This document shows, in pieces, positions 26,270-34,435 of a DNA stretch of 44,191 bases. The notes below the pieces were generated by a model. That model was not told the origin of the DNA, ran no database searches, and saw only the letters and a list, made by a program, of their open reading frames with translations. The DNA lies in the NCBI GenBank assembly GCA_026702755.1, contig JAPPBX010000106.1, forward strand, positions 1-44,191. Reading direction: 5' to 3'. Both the position numbers and the translations under genes were made by a program. Numbering within the stretch: the stretch's first letter is position 1; each line of letters starts with the position of its first letter. The stretch is from Candidatus Poribacteria bacterium (GTDB taxonomy: Bacteria; Poribacteria; WGA-4E; WGA-3G).

Positions 26270-28300
26270 TCAGAAGGTTACCGTAACCCCAAGTGTGGGA
26301 ACAATCGGAAAGAGCGGCTCTTCCTCAATAGCACACTCAACAATAGTATTCGTCCCTTCGTCTCGGACTTCACTAAAGGCGTACTGATCCAGATTCGCAT
26401 GGTTATATAAGTTTAAAATCTGGAAATACCAAGACAGCTCCCACCTTCGATTGGAACTCCGTTTCGTAATACGAAAATCGAGACTATGATATGCAGGCAT
26501 TCGCGCCGAGTGCACATCACCAAACTGCCGATCACAAGTGATACCGCCATTGGATAACCGGACTCCGCTATGAATCAACGGCGTTCTCGGTTCGCCTGTA
26601 TGGAAACGCCAACTGAGATAAAGGTGCCAAGTCGGCGCAAACTGATAACTACTACTGATAGCGAAAGAATGTCGTCGATCATATTGGCGGAAGCGTTTGA
26701 TCTTATTAGCAATCTCTTCAGCGATACCGAACGCATAGCCGAGTGTCCACGTCAATCGAGTTGAAACCGCATGCGTCATGAAGACATCAACACCTTTGGC
26801 ATCCGCAGATTCAGGTGAGGTAAAAACTTGATTCTGTCGTCCGAACTCGCGGAGTCGTCCGACAAGATTATTAAAGGTGTTGTAATATCCTTCAACGCGC
26901 ACCAAGAAACGACTGGTAGGCGTATACTCGACTCCGAGAATATGATGCACGGCTCGCTCCGCTCGCCCGACAGTTTCAATGCCATCCTCTACCGGAACTC
27001 CCATCAGGTGAACAGGTTGGTGATAAATCCCCCAGGCCCCTCTTAGGGTGAGGCTTTTTGTCGGTTTTACAGCGAGCATCACCCGTGGTCCGACCTCATA
27101 ACGCTGGATACCCTCCTCACGATAATCCTGATAGAGATAACGCCCACCAACATTGAGCGCGAATTTAGGATGCAGCTGCCACTCATCTTGTAGAAACAGA
27201 TCTATTTCACTTCCACTGCCATCAATATCAGCGAGAATTGGCTTGTAGATACTTATACCTGCCTGCCGTTCCTGAACATCGTATTGATACTGCGCGGTCA
27301 ACCAACGCCATGTAACACCACTACGAAAGGTGTGTTTGTCGAAAAGGGTTGCCGTAAGTTCGGCTTTGGTACCGAAAAATCGGAAATCGCGATTATCAAA
27401 ATCCGCTTTCCCTGTTGTTCTATCCTGACTGGAGGTACCAGCGAAAACAAAGAGATCCGTCCAATGTGAACTACCAAACGTCCGCCGCCATTTCACCCAA
27501 GCCGTCGAATTGTCGTATTGGGAATCTAAATTATTGTCTACATCGTCCACACGAATCCGATTTTTATCCCAACCGTACAACCCATTAAGTGTAACTGTAT
27601 CTGTCGGTGTCACCTGATACGTCAGTTTGCTATAGACATCAGCATATTGTGGTTTATAGTTTTCGTCAATATCCATAAGCATGAGAATCAGGTCAATATA
27701 CCCACGACGGGCGGATAGAAGCCAACTCCCTGTTTCGGAGAGAGGTCCCTCAAGAGCGGCAGTCGCATTAATTAGATCGACACCAAAGTTCGCAGCGAAT
27801 TTTTCGGTGTTTGGTGTCCTTGTCGTGATGTCAAAAACACCGGACATCTTCTCTCCATATTCTGCGGGGAATCCACCTATCAATAACTCAGTGTTTTGAA
27901 CAAGTTCCAGACCTATCAGCGAGACAGCCCCACCAAAGTCCTGAAGATGATAAGGATTATAAAGTTCCATCCCATCTAATCTAACCGAAATATCGTCCTT
28001 TTCCCCCCCTCGGACACTGAACCGCGTGCTATAATCGCTCGAAACCACTCCGGGAAAAACATGCCCCGCGCGCATGACATCATTGTCAATTAATGGAAAA
28101 CGCTCAATCGCCTCCTTAGAGAGGGAAATTTTTGCCGAGGTGCCGTCGTAAATCGTAAATCGACCGGGGGTTACCACAATTCTTTCCAATTGCACGGGAG
28201 CATCCTCTTCCTCTGCCAGGACAGTAAACAAACCCACTAACCCAAAAAACAGAGCACAAAAAACCAAATACGCTGGATATCGAAAATTGGCACTGAACAT
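26270..28300 (-). CDS. TonB-dependent outer-membrane receptor
   Basis: A 676-residue outer-membrane active-transport receptor. A signal peptide (about 1-29) precedes LERIVVTPGRF, which resembles a TonB box/plug entry. The plug domain (about 50-160) has SVRGGEKDDISVRLDGMELYNPYHLQDFGG and NTELLIGGFPAEYGEKMSG. The remainder is an alternating beta-barrel that ends in TLGVTVTF with the terminal Phe typical of outer-membrane barrels. The substrate cannot be told from the sequence; no TonB, siderophore or cobalamin gene is adjacent. A strong consensus promoter lies about 40 bp upstream. The rhodanese gene follows in the same direction. Confidence 0.92.
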   Translation of the reverse strand: MFSANFRYPAYLVFCALFFGLVGLFTVLAEEEDAPVQLERIVVTPGRFTIYDGTSAKISLSKEAIERFPLIDNDVMRAGHVFPGVVSSDYSTRFSVRGGEKDDISVRLDGMELYNPYHLQDFGGAVSLIGLELVQNTELLIGGFPAEYGEKMSGVFDITTRTPNTEKFAANFGVDLINATAALEGPLSETGSWLLSARRGYIDLILMLMDIDENYKPQYADVYSKLTYQVTPTDTVTLNGLYGWDKNRIRVDDVDNNLDSQYDNSTAWVKWRRTFGSSHWTDLFVFAGTSSQDRTTGKADFDNRDFRFFGTKAELTATLFDKHTFRSGVTWRWLTAQYQYDVQERQAGISIYKPILADIDGSGSEIDLFLQDEWQLHPKFALNVGGRYLYQDYREEGIQRYEVGPRVMLAVKPTKSLTLRGAWGIYHQPVHLMGVPVEDGIETVGRAERAVHHILGVEYTPTSRFLVRVEGYYNTFNNLVGRLREFGRQNQVFTSPESADAKGVDVFMTHAVSTRLTWTLGYAFGIAEEIANKIKRFRQYDRRHSFAISSSYQFAPTWHLYLSWRFHTGEPRTPLIHSGVRLSNGGITCDRQFGDVHSARMPAYHSLDFRITKRSSNRRWELSWYFQILNLYNHANLDQYAFSEVRDEGTNTIVECAIEEEPLFPIVPTLGVTVTF

Positions 28301-28340
28301 GTTGCACCTCAGAGTTCTAACTTCCCGCCCTTATATGGCA

Positions 28341-28370
28341 ATTATAGCACATTTTTACAGGGACTGTCAA
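28341..28370 (-). promoter_or_regulatory. consensus promoter for the TonB receptor gene
   Basis: On the minus strand a perfect TTGACA (28370-28365), an 18-bp spacer and a perfect TATAAT (28346-28341). The ATG is about 40 bp downstream. Confidence 0.75.
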
Positions 28371-28400
28371 TTAGGAACCAACAAGCATTTTCAGGCAAAG

Positions 28401-28429
28401 TTGCTATTTAAACTGGAGTGTGATATAAT
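28401..28429 (+). promoter_or_regulatory. extended -10 promoter for the small membrane protein
   Basis: TTGCTA (28401-28406), a 17-bp spacer and a perfect TATAAT (28424-28429) preceded by TGA. The box overlaps a possible TTG start at 28429, which rules that start out. Confidence 0.7.
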
Positions 28430-28473
28430 TGAAAATACGAATCGAGGTTGTATATCATAAATTTGGATCAAAC

Positions 28474-28830
28474 ATGGGAACTGCTTTTAAAAAAGTTATC
28501 ATCGTTTTTATCGGGTTCATCGTGATTTTGGGAGGAGTTTTGATCGGGGTCATCCGACATTACTCCCAATACGGGTCGATCCCGGAGACGATACAGATGG
28601 TAGACTTTTCAGGGATCTTGCTATCAGTTTTAGGCGCGTGTACCCTGAGTTTGGTAAGTGTTGCGTTAACTTTCTGGTTAGCACGCGCGTGGGTAAGTGA
28701 ACACCCCGAACTTGGCGAACAGATTATCCGGCTTGCCCTTGTCGTCAGTATCAGTTTTATCGTTGTTTTCGGAGGATTAGCAGGTGGATTGGTTGTTTTA
28801 CGGACTTTGTGGACAATCGGTTTTTTTTAA
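28474..28830 (+). CDS. small three-helix membrane protein of unknown function
   Basis: A 118-residue protein with three predicted membrane segments: KKVIIVFIGFIVILGGVLIG near the N-terminus, a second at ILLSVLGACTLSLVSVAL and a third at LALVVSISFIVVFGGLAG. A short loop (LARAWVSEHPELGEQ) carries most of the charge. I do not recognise the family. A longer frame starts at TTG 28429, but that codon overlaps the promoter -10 box; the ATG at 28474 lies 45 bp after it. The infC promoter overlaps the 3' end of this gene, so the two are transcribed separately or with read-through. Confidence 0.7.
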   Translation: MGTAFKKVIIVFIGFIVILGGVLIGVIRHYSQYGSIPETIQMVDFSGILLSVLGACTLSLVSVALTFWLARAWVSEHPELGEQIIRLALVVSISFIVVFGGLAGGLVVLRTLWTIGFF

Positions 28831-28831
28831 C

Positions 28832-28860
28832 TTGCATTTCTGTTACTGATATGGTATAAT
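28832..28860 (+). promoter_or_regulatory. extended -10 promoter for the infC-rpmI-rplT operon
   Basis: TTGCAT (28832-28837), a 17-bp spacer and a perfect TATAAT (28855-28860) preceded by TGG. It begins just after the stop of the small membrane protein gene and leaves a leader of about 270 nt before infC. Confidence 0.75.
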
Positions 28861-29138
28861 TAGTTAATTCATTCGGATGTCCGGCTTCTAATGACAGATG
28901 AGCCAATACTTGGCTTGTCATTTCCTGAACCTGTTGAAGTTAACGTTTTTGACGTGCTTCACAACGTCCGAGTCGATACAAAACGTTTTGTAGATAGAGT
29001 TCATCTTGTATACCGAAGCACAACGAATAAGTTGATCGCTTTCGTTTTAATATGGGTTTGCAAACGGTACTTTACAGTTAACATGGGCTTGCAAGCGGCG
29101 CACTATAGCGGTAGCGCCTTTACTTGGGGGTGTGAAAA
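28861..29138 (+). promoter_or_regulatory. long infC leader containing a 31-bp-period repeat
   Basis: No convincing gene lies here. A 110-codon frame from 28891 overlaps infC in another frame and has no recognisable features. Two copies of a 26-bp sequence (19 of 26 identical) start at 29052 and 29083, beginning ATGGGTTTGCAA and ATGGGCTTGCAA. Ribosomal-protein operons of this type are often controlled in the leader by L20, but I cannot draw a specific L20 site. Confidence 0.5.
29052..29108 (+). repeat. two direct copies of a dispersed 26-31 bp repeat
   Basis: Copies at 29052-29077 and 29083-29108 share 19 of 26 bases. A third copy, with 21 of 26 bases identical to the second, lies inside pheT at 32822-32847. 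Confidence 0.75.
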
Positions 29139-29684
29139 ATACACTACAAAGGCAGACGTACACAGAGGACGAAGGAAAGACAGAGTCGTTCCAATTATCA
29201 GATTCGAGCCAAAGAGATTTTAGTGATAGATCACGAGAACAAGCAGTTAGGAGTCATGTCTCCCCGCGATGCCATGAAACTTGCCGAAGAGGTCGGATTG
29301 GATTTGGTCGAGGTTTCACCGAACGCCACTCCGCCGGTTTGTAAGATTATGGATTACGGGAAGTATCAGTATGAAAAAAACAAACGCGCTCGTGAGGCTC
29401 GAAAGAAACAGACGAAGGTGGTACTGAAAGGAATGCAATTCCGTCCAGATACTGCCGAACACGACTACCAGTTCAAGAAACGGCATGTAGAGGATTTCCT
29501 CAAAAATGGCTGGAAGGTGCGCGCAACTGTCCGATTTCGCGGACGCGAGATGCTCCATACTGAGCTTGGCAAGAATTTACTCGCGCGCCTCAAAGACGAT
29601 CTTGGAGAACTTGCTGATGTGGAACAACCTCCACGCTTGGAGACCCGCATCATGTCAATGATCCTCGCGCCGAAATCTGCGTAA
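29139..29684 (+). CDS. infC: translation initiation factor IF-3, probable AUA start
   Basis: Binds the 30S subunit and checks start codons. The IF3 N-domain (PRDAMKLAEEVGLDLVEVSP, PPVCKIMDYGKYQYE) and C-domain (RFRGREMLHTELGKNLL, IMSMILAP) are intact. An ordinary-looking start at GTG 29223 would cut off a conserved N-terminal stretch encoded in frame upstream (QIRAKEILVIDHENKQLG; compare EIRAQEVRL in E. coli). In that frame the only near-cognate start giving normal length is ATA at 29139, with GGGGGTG six bases before it; this yields 181 residues versus 180 in E. coli. An in-frame TGA at 29133 closes the frame further up. E. coli infC uses AUU, which IF3 itself represses, so a rare start fits autoregulation. 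rpmI and rplT follow. Confidence 0.85.
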   Translation: MHYKGRRTQRTKERQSRSNYQIRAKEILVIDHENKQLGVMSPRDAMKLAEEVGLDLVEVSPNATPPVCKIMDYGKYQYEKNKRAREARKKQTKVVLKGMQFRPDTAEHDYQFKKRHVEDFLKNGWKVRATVRFRGREMLHTELGKNLLARLKDDLGELADVEQPPRLETRIMSMILAPKSA

Positions 29685-29726
29685 TATTTCTGTCGTTGCA
29701 TTCGTGTTTCTTCCCGTAATTTTTTA

Positions 29727-29779
29727 TAGGGGCGACCCACCGGTCACGACACTTTCTTTTTGTAGCCGCGACCCCTGGA
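29727..29779. repeat. degenerate foldback element before rpmI
   Basis: TAGGGGCGACCC near 29728 and GCGACCCCT near 29768 can pair imperfectly around a T-rich centre. The start resembles the palindrome at 16183 and the element at 38884. It fills most of the 106-bp infC-rpmI gap. Confidence 0.4.
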
Positions 29780-29790
29780 AGGATATTTTA

Positions 29791-29985
29791 ATGCCGAAAA
29801 TTAAAACGCATAAAGGCGCGTCGAAACGTTTCAAATTCACATCAAAAGGTAGAATTCGTCGCAATCGCGCTTATGCAGGACACCTGTTCATTTCAAAATC
29901 AGCAAAGCGCAAACGCAGACTGCGACAAGCAACCCTTGTTGATTCCAGCAACGAGAAACGTTTGAAACGCCTCATTCATAAATAA
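29791..29985 (+). CDS. rpmI: 50S ribosomal protein L35
   Basis: A 64-residue, strongly basic ribosomal protein. It begins MPKIKTHKGASKRFKFTSKG, the family signature, and ends RLKRLIHK. The frame is open from 29704, but this ATG is the conserved start and has GGAAGG upstream. It is the second gene of the infC-rpmI-rplT operon; a small hairpin separates it from rplT. Confidence 0.95.
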   Translation: MPKIKTHKGASKRFKFTSKGRIRRNRAYAGHLFISKSAKRKRRLRQATLVDSSNEKRLKRLIHK

Positions 29986-29994
29986 ATCGTGAAT

Positions 29995-30021
29995 ACCCGG
30001 TATCTACGCGCGTATCCGGGT
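29995..30021 (+). repeat. hairpin between rpmI and rplT
   Basis: ACCCGG (29995-30000) pairs with CCGGGT (30016-30021); the loop contains the perfect palindrome TACGCGCGTA. There is no T-run, so it may adjust L20 expression or mRNA stability more than terminate. Confidence 0.45.
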
Positions 30022-30073
30022 GAATTGTGGATGCGATCACTGATAACATTGATGGTCGCAATAGGAGCTTTAA

Positions 30074-30421
30074 ATGGCACGAGTAAAAACAGGGAGTGTC
30101 CGCCGTAAACGCCGTAGCCGGATACTTAAGCATTCCAAAGGCTATCGCGGGGGCAGGAATAACCTCAAGCGAACCGCTAAAGAAGCGGTAGAGAAAGGTT
30201 GGAACCACGCCTATGCACATAGACGTGCACGGAAACGCGATTTTCGGCGACTTTGGATTGCAAGGATTAACGCCGCCGCCAGATTGCACGGACTCACCTA
30301 TAGCCGGTTTATCCATGGACTCAAAACCGCCGGTATTGAACTGGATCGAAAAGTCCTCGCCGACATCGCAGTGAATGACGAGGCTGGTTTCGGGCAGCTT
30401 GTTACCCTCGCAAAAGGGTAG
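30074..30421 (+). CDS. rplT: 50S ribosomal protein L20
   Basis: A 115-residue rRNA-binding protein needed early in large-subunit assembly and, in several bacteria, a repressor of its own operon. [40 protein letters not shown] and [11 protein letters not shown] are family signatures. AGGAG precedes the ATG. No terminator is visible after the stop; a T-box leader begins about 50 bp further, so read-through into pheST is possible. Confidence 0.97.
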   Translation: MARVKTGSVRRKRRSRILKHSKGYRGGRNNLKRTAKEAVEKGWNHAYAHRRARKRDFRRLWIARINAAARLHGLTYSRFIHGLKTAGIELDRKVLADIAVNDEAGFGQLVTLAKG

Positions 30422-30472
30422 GCTAACACAACTGCCGTTAATTTGCATATCGTAACGAATTAATACATAAAA

Positions 30473-30716
30473 AGCTACGAAGGGACCTATGTAAGTAGTT
30501 GAGATCTCTCAACCAGAGAGACCGTGTCATCGGCTGGAAGCACGGTTTTGAGAGCAACTACTGAATTTCATCCTGGAGCTGTTTGAAAAGAAATAATGAA
30601 GCGGACAGATTCCACGAATCTGTCAAGCGGGGTGGTACCGCGGAAGTAGATGTCTATCGCTTTCGTCCCCATAAGGAAATCAATCCTTATGGAGCGAAGT
30701 GATAGGCGTTTTTTTA
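30473..30716 (+). promoter_or_regulatory. T-box riboswitch, phenylalanine (UUC) specifier, controlling pheST
   Basis: Senses uncharged tRNA-Phe and lets transcription continue when charging is low. Stem I spans about 30473-30580, with inner stem GTAGTTG (30495-30501)/CAACTAC (30555-30561) and the distal GCTGGAAG loop. The specifier codon TTC is at 30567-30569, in the position and context (GAAT-TTC-A-TCC) of known specifiers. Stem III is a perfect GACAGATT/AATCTGTC hairpin (30604-30624). The conserved T-box AAGCGGGGTGGTACCGCGG is at 30625-30643. A long terminator stem (30654-30704) with seven T (30709-30715) follows. A possible promoter, TTGCAT-N17-CATAAA at 30443-30471, is weak; read-through from rplT is the alternative. 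Confidence 0.95.
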
Positions 30717-30717
30717 T

Positions 30718-30819
30718 GGTTGTCGGTTGTTGGTAACTTGTTTGTGGTGGTAAAGATACTCTCGCTTGCTACACGATTAACTGATGCCTAAAAGTCTACA
30801 CAACAAGTGGACTGACAAC
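30718..30819. repeat. foldback element between the T-box and pheS
   Basis: GTTGTCGGT (30719-30727) pairs with ACTGACAAC (30811-30819) with one mismatch, and ACTTGTTTGTG (30736-30746) with CACAACAAGT (30799-30808) with one bulge. Its arm resembles that of the element at 2208-2280 (TCGGTTATCAGTTAA versus TCGGTTGTTGGTAA). Confidence 0.55.
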
Positions 30820-30869
30820 TATGCCTGTGACATCCTTTAACTCTGAGAGCCAAAAAAACAGAGGTAACT

Positions 30870-31886
30870 ATGAAGGCAGAATTACAAGCGATTCAAGCAG
30901 AAGCCCTTGAAGCTTTGAAATCGGTGCAAACATCGGACGCGCTTGAATCGCTCAGGATTACGTATTTCGGACGTAGGGGAAAACTAACCGATGTCATGAA
31001 AGGCATGGGTAAACTTTCCAAAGAGGAGCGTCCAATAATTGGCAAACTCGCAAATGAGGTCCGTGCTACGCTCACAGAAGCATTCGAGGAGGCGACGCAG
31101 GCATTGCATCGTCAACAACAGGAACAGCAGCTTGAAGCAGAAGCCGTTGACATCACCCTTCCCGGACGGAAGCCTGCTTACGGGAAAGCACACCCTATCA
31201 TGCAGACCTTGGAACGGATTGAGGCGATTTTCTGTCAAATGGGGTTTGAAGTAGTGACAGGACCGAACATTGAGACCGAGTATTACAACTTCGATGCCCT
31301 GAATACGCCTGCTGACCACCCCGCTCGCGACTTACATGATACCTTTTACCTAACGGATGGACGCCTCTTGCGTACGCATAATTCGCCTGTTCAGATCCGC
31401 ACCATGGAAAATCAGAAACCACCCGTCCGAATTATCGTACCGGGGAAATGCTATCGTGTAGATTATGATGTCTCACACACACCGATGTTCCATCAGGTAG
31501 AAGGACTTCTCGTGGATACGCACGCCACTTTTAGTGAGTTAAAGGGGATTCTAACCGCCTTCGCACGGCAGATGTTTGGCGACCAGACCCAGATGCGGTT
31601 CCGTCCGCATTTCTTTCCTTTCACAGAGCCGAGTGCAGAGATGGATATCTCGTGTGCTGTCTGTCAGGGAAAAGGGTGTCGGAGTTGTGGTGGCACCGGG
31701 TGGGTCGAAATCCTTGGTGCAGGTGCTGTTGATCCAGCGGTATTTGAAGCCGTGAACTACGATCCAGATCAGGTCACAGGATTCGCCTTCGGTATAGGGG
31801 TGGAGCGGATGGCGAACCTCCAATTCCGTATCCCGGACATCCGCACCCTCTATGAGAACGATCTCCGTTTCTTACGTCAGTTTTAG
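30870..31886 (+). CDS. pheS: phenylalanyl-tRNA synthetase alpha subunit
   Basis: Catalytic subunit of the alpha2beta2 enzyme that charges tRNA-Phe. An N-terminal coiled coil (about 1-90) is followed by the class II core with HPIMQTLERIEAIFCQMGF, PGKCYRVDYDVSHTPMFHQ (motif 2) and FGIGVERMANLQFRIPD (motif 3). A CAVCQGKGCRSCGGTGW insert with four cysteines is common in the family and may bind zinc. The 338 residues are typical. AGAGG precedes the ATG. The gene lies behind the T-box leader and a foldback element and is followed after 103 bp by pheT. Confidence 0.97.
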   Translation: MKAELQAIQAEALEALKSVQTSDALESLRITYFGRRGKLTDVMKGMGKLSKEERPIIGKLANEVRATLTEAFEEATQALHRQQQEQQLEAEAVDITLPGRKPAYGKAHPIMQTLERIEAIFCQMGFEVVTGPNIETEYYNFDALNTPADHPARDLHDTFYLTDGRLLRTHNSPVQIRTMENQKPPVRIIVPGKCYRVDYDVSHTPMFHQVEGLLVDTHATFSELKGILTAFARQMFGDQTQMRFRPHFFPFTEPSAEMDISCAVCQGKGCRSCGGTGWVEILGAGAVDPAVFEAVNYDPDQVTGFAFGIGVERMANLQFRIPDIRTLYENDLRFLRQF

Positions 31887-31918
31887 AAGGAGGAAGCGCG
31901 TAAAGTTAGCAAGTGTGC

Positions 31919-31987
31919 TAAAGTCTGTAAAGTTGCTTCGGACCCATGTACAACTTTAGCTCACCTTAGAACACTTTACGGACTTTA
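31919..31987. repeat. foldback element in the pheS-pheT gap
   Basis: TAAAGTCTGTAAAGT (31919-31933) pairs with ACTTTACGGACTTTA (31973-31987), one mismatch in 15. The right arm ends two bases before the pheT ATG and covers its translation-initiation region, where I see no good Shine-Dalgarno sequence, so folding could limit pheT translation. Confidence 0.6.
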
Positions 31988-31989
31988 TC

Positions 31990-34431
31990 ATGAACGTAAC
32001 CCTGAATTGGCTTAAAACTTACATCGACTTTGACCTTTCTCCAAGTGAACTCGCTGATCGACTAACGATGTTAGGGATTGAGGTTGAATCCATCAAGCAG
32101 CTCGGAGCTGGACTTGAAGGTGTCATCGTCGGCAGTATTTCCTCTATTCGACCACATCCAAATGCTGACAAACTCGTTCTTTGTCAGGTAGATGTTGGCG
32201 AGGCGGAAGAACTCCAGATCGTTTGCGGGGCACCGAACGCCCGAGAGGCCATGCTTGCCCCCGTCGCTACAATCGGGGCGACACTGCCCATCGGTTTAAC
32301 AATCAAAAGCGCGAAACTGCGCGGCGAAACTTCGCAAGGAATGCTCTGCTCTGAAAAGGAATTAGGACTCTCTGACGATGCCGCCGGTTTAATGGAATTG
32401 CCAGCGGATACGCCTCTCGGTACACCGCTCTCAGAGGCTCTCGGATTGGACGATGTTGTGTTTGAACTGGAAATTACCCCTAACCGTCCCGATTGCCTCA
32501 GCCTGATCGGTGTCGCTCGCGAAATCCGAGCGGAAACCGGAAATCCCTTAAAACTTCCATCTGGCGATCTGAAGGAAAGTGAAACCGATATCCAAGAACT
32601 AACCTCCGTGACGATCGACGCGCCAGATCTCTGCCCGCGTTACGCAGCACGCGTCATTCAAGGTGTTAAAGTAGGGGAATCCCCTGCATGGCTGCAACAA
32701 CGGCTTGAATCTGTGGGTATCGGTGTTATTAACAACATTGTTGATATTACAAACTTCGTCTTGATGGAGTACGGGCAACCCCTTCATGCCTTCGATTATC
32801 ACAAACTCACAGCCGTTAAATATGGGCTTGCAAGCTGCGCCCTGAGGCGTATCGTTGTGCGCCGCGCAGCGGACGGTGAACACCTAACAACGCTTGACGA
32901 AGTTGAACGCGAACTCACCGCTGATATGCTCGTCATCGCTGATGCCGAAAAGCCCGTTGCACTCGCTGGAATTATGGGTGGCTACGATTCCGAGATCACC
33001 GAAACGACCCGCGATGTCCTACTGGAGAGTGCTTACTTTAATCCGTCAAGTGTTCGTGCTACCGCAAAAGCATTGGGCATAAGCACAGAAGCCTCCTATA
33101 GATTTGAACGTGGTGCCGATCCGGGCGTAGTCATTACAGCTCTTGACCGCGCAGCGCAACTCATCGCCGAGTTGGCAGGCGGCACCGTCTGTGAAGGTGT
33201 CGTTGATGTCTACCCGGGACAGCAGCCCTTAACCCGAATTCAACTGCGTCCCGAACGCGTCAATTTCGTATTAGGGACTACAATTGAAACGGCGGAAATG
33301 GTGCAGATTTTGAATCGTCTCGACTTTGATGTAGAAACTTCAGGGGATGTTTATCAGGTCACTGTACCGACGTTCAGGTCAGACGTTACCCGCGAAATCG
33401 ACCTCATTGAGGAAATCGCACGGGTCTACGGCTATGACAATATCCCGACAACACTGCCCAAAGGCGATATTCCCATACCACCGCCAAACCCAAAGACAGA
33501 AGTGCACAACCGCATAAAGCGTTTTCTCCTCGCTGCCGGAATGATGGAGGTGGTGAACTACAGTTTTTGTGATCCGAACTGCTTTGACAAAATTCGGTTG
33601 AATGCGAATGATCCGCTTCGTGATACCCTGAAACTCCGAAACCCGTTAAGCCCCGAAATGTCGGTGCTCCGCACAACACTGCTGCCAAGTCTACTGGAGA
33701 ACGCGCAACACAACCGCAATCACCAGATAGATACTATCACACTCTTTGAAATAGGAAGCATCTTCATCGGCAATGACGAAAACGGTAGAATAGAGACACT
33801 TGAACCGGCGCGCGTTACAGGTATCCTCGCCGGACAGATTGGAGAAGGCATCTACAGCAACCCGTACCGACAACCGGATTTCTTCGACATCAAAGGGCTC
33901 GTAGAGGGTATACTCGAAGTGTGCGGCATTGTTGATTACACATTGCAGAAGACGGACATGCCAATCTTCCATCCGGGCAGAAATGCAGAGGTACTATTGG
34001 ACGATAGGCGAATCGGAACTTTCGGAGAAGCGCATCCAACAGTTCTCGAAAACTACGATTTACCGTATAAGGCTTATCTCTTTGAGTTCGACCTTGAAGG
34101 CTTAGTGGACACTGCTGTGTTTGCCAAACGTTTCGAGCCGATTTCCATCTATCCTAAGGTTGCGCGTGACCTTGCGATTGTCGTAGATAAGGAGATATTG
34201 TCAGATATGCCGACAGAACTTATCTACACGACGGGTGGAGACATCGTAGAATCGGTTCGTCTGTTCGATGTCTATGAGGGGGAACAGGTACCGGAGGGGA
34301 AGAAGAGTCTCGCCTATACCATCACCTATCATTCCGCAACCGAGACCTTGACAGACAAAGCCGTCAATGCCCTTCACAACAAGGTTGTTGAACGTCTCAA
34401 TCAGGAACTTGGTGCGGAACTACGGATGTAG
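31990..34431 (+). CDS. pheT: phenylalanyl-tRNA synthetase beta subunit with an in-frame repeat insertion
   Basis: tRNA-binding and editing subunit of PheRS, 813 residues. It contains the EMAP-II-like tRNA-binding domain (about 40-150), B3/B4 editing region, B5 domain, catalytic-like core and the C-terminal anticodon-binding domain ([15 protein letters not shown]). Between FDYHKL (268-273) and IVVRRA (288 on) other PheT proteins have only about four residues; here [14 protein letters not shown] adds about ten. That DNA matches a repeat in the infC leader. All other motifs look intact, so the enzyme should work. The start codon directly follows a foldback arm. Confidence 0.96.
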   Translation: MNVTLNWLKTYIDFDLSPSELADRLTMLGIEVESIKQLGAGLEGVIVGSISSIRPHPNADKLVLCQVDVGEAEELQIVCGAPNAREAMLAPVATIGATLPIGLTIKSAKLRGETSQGMLCSEKELGLSDDAAGLMELPADTPLGTPLSEALGLDDVVFELEITPNRPDCLSLIGVAREIRAETGNPLKLPSGDLKESETDIQELTSVTIDAPDLCPRYAARVIQGVKVGESPAWLQQRLESVGIGVINNIVDITNFVLMEYGQPLHAFDYHKLTAVKYGLASCALRRIVVRRAADGEHLTTLDEVERELTADMLVIADAEKPVALAGIMGGYDSEITETTRDVLLESAYFNPSSVRATAKALGISTEASYRFERGADPGVVITALDRAAQLIAELAGGTVCEGVVDVYPGQQPLTRIQLRPERVNFVLGTTIETAEMVQILNRLDFDVETSGDVYQVTVPTFRSDVTREIDLIEEIARVYGYDNIPTTLPKGDIPIPPPNPKTEVHNRIKRFLLAAGMMEVVNYSFCDPNCFDKIRLNANDPLRDTLKLRNPLSPEMSVLRTTLLPSLLENAQHNRNHQIDTITLFEIGSIFIGNDENGRIETLEPARVTGILAGQIGEGIYSNPYRQPDFFDIKGLVEGILEVCGIVDYTLQKTDMPIFHPGRNAEVLLDDRRIGTFGEAHPTVLENYDLPYKAYLFEFDLEGLVDTAVFAKRFEPISIYPKVARDLAIVVDKEILSDMPTELIYTTGGDIVESVRLFDVYEGEQVPEGKKSLAYTITYHSATETLTDKAVNALHNKVVERLNQELGAELRM
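32822..32847 (+). repeat. dispersed repeat copy inside pheT
   Basis: ATGGGCTTGCAAGCTGCGCC and the six bases after it match the infC-leader copy at 29083 at 21 of 26 positions, including the first 14 without a change. It coincides with the extra residues of PheT. Confidence 0.8.
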
Positions 34432-34435
34432 GGTT

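Noticed and set aside
28429-28473. TTG start for the small membrane protein
   Set aside because: The codon overlaps the -10 box of its own promoter.
28891-29223. A 110-codon frame in the infC leader
   Set aside because: It overlaps the conserved IF3 N-terminus in another frame, carries the dispersed repeats and shows no domain.
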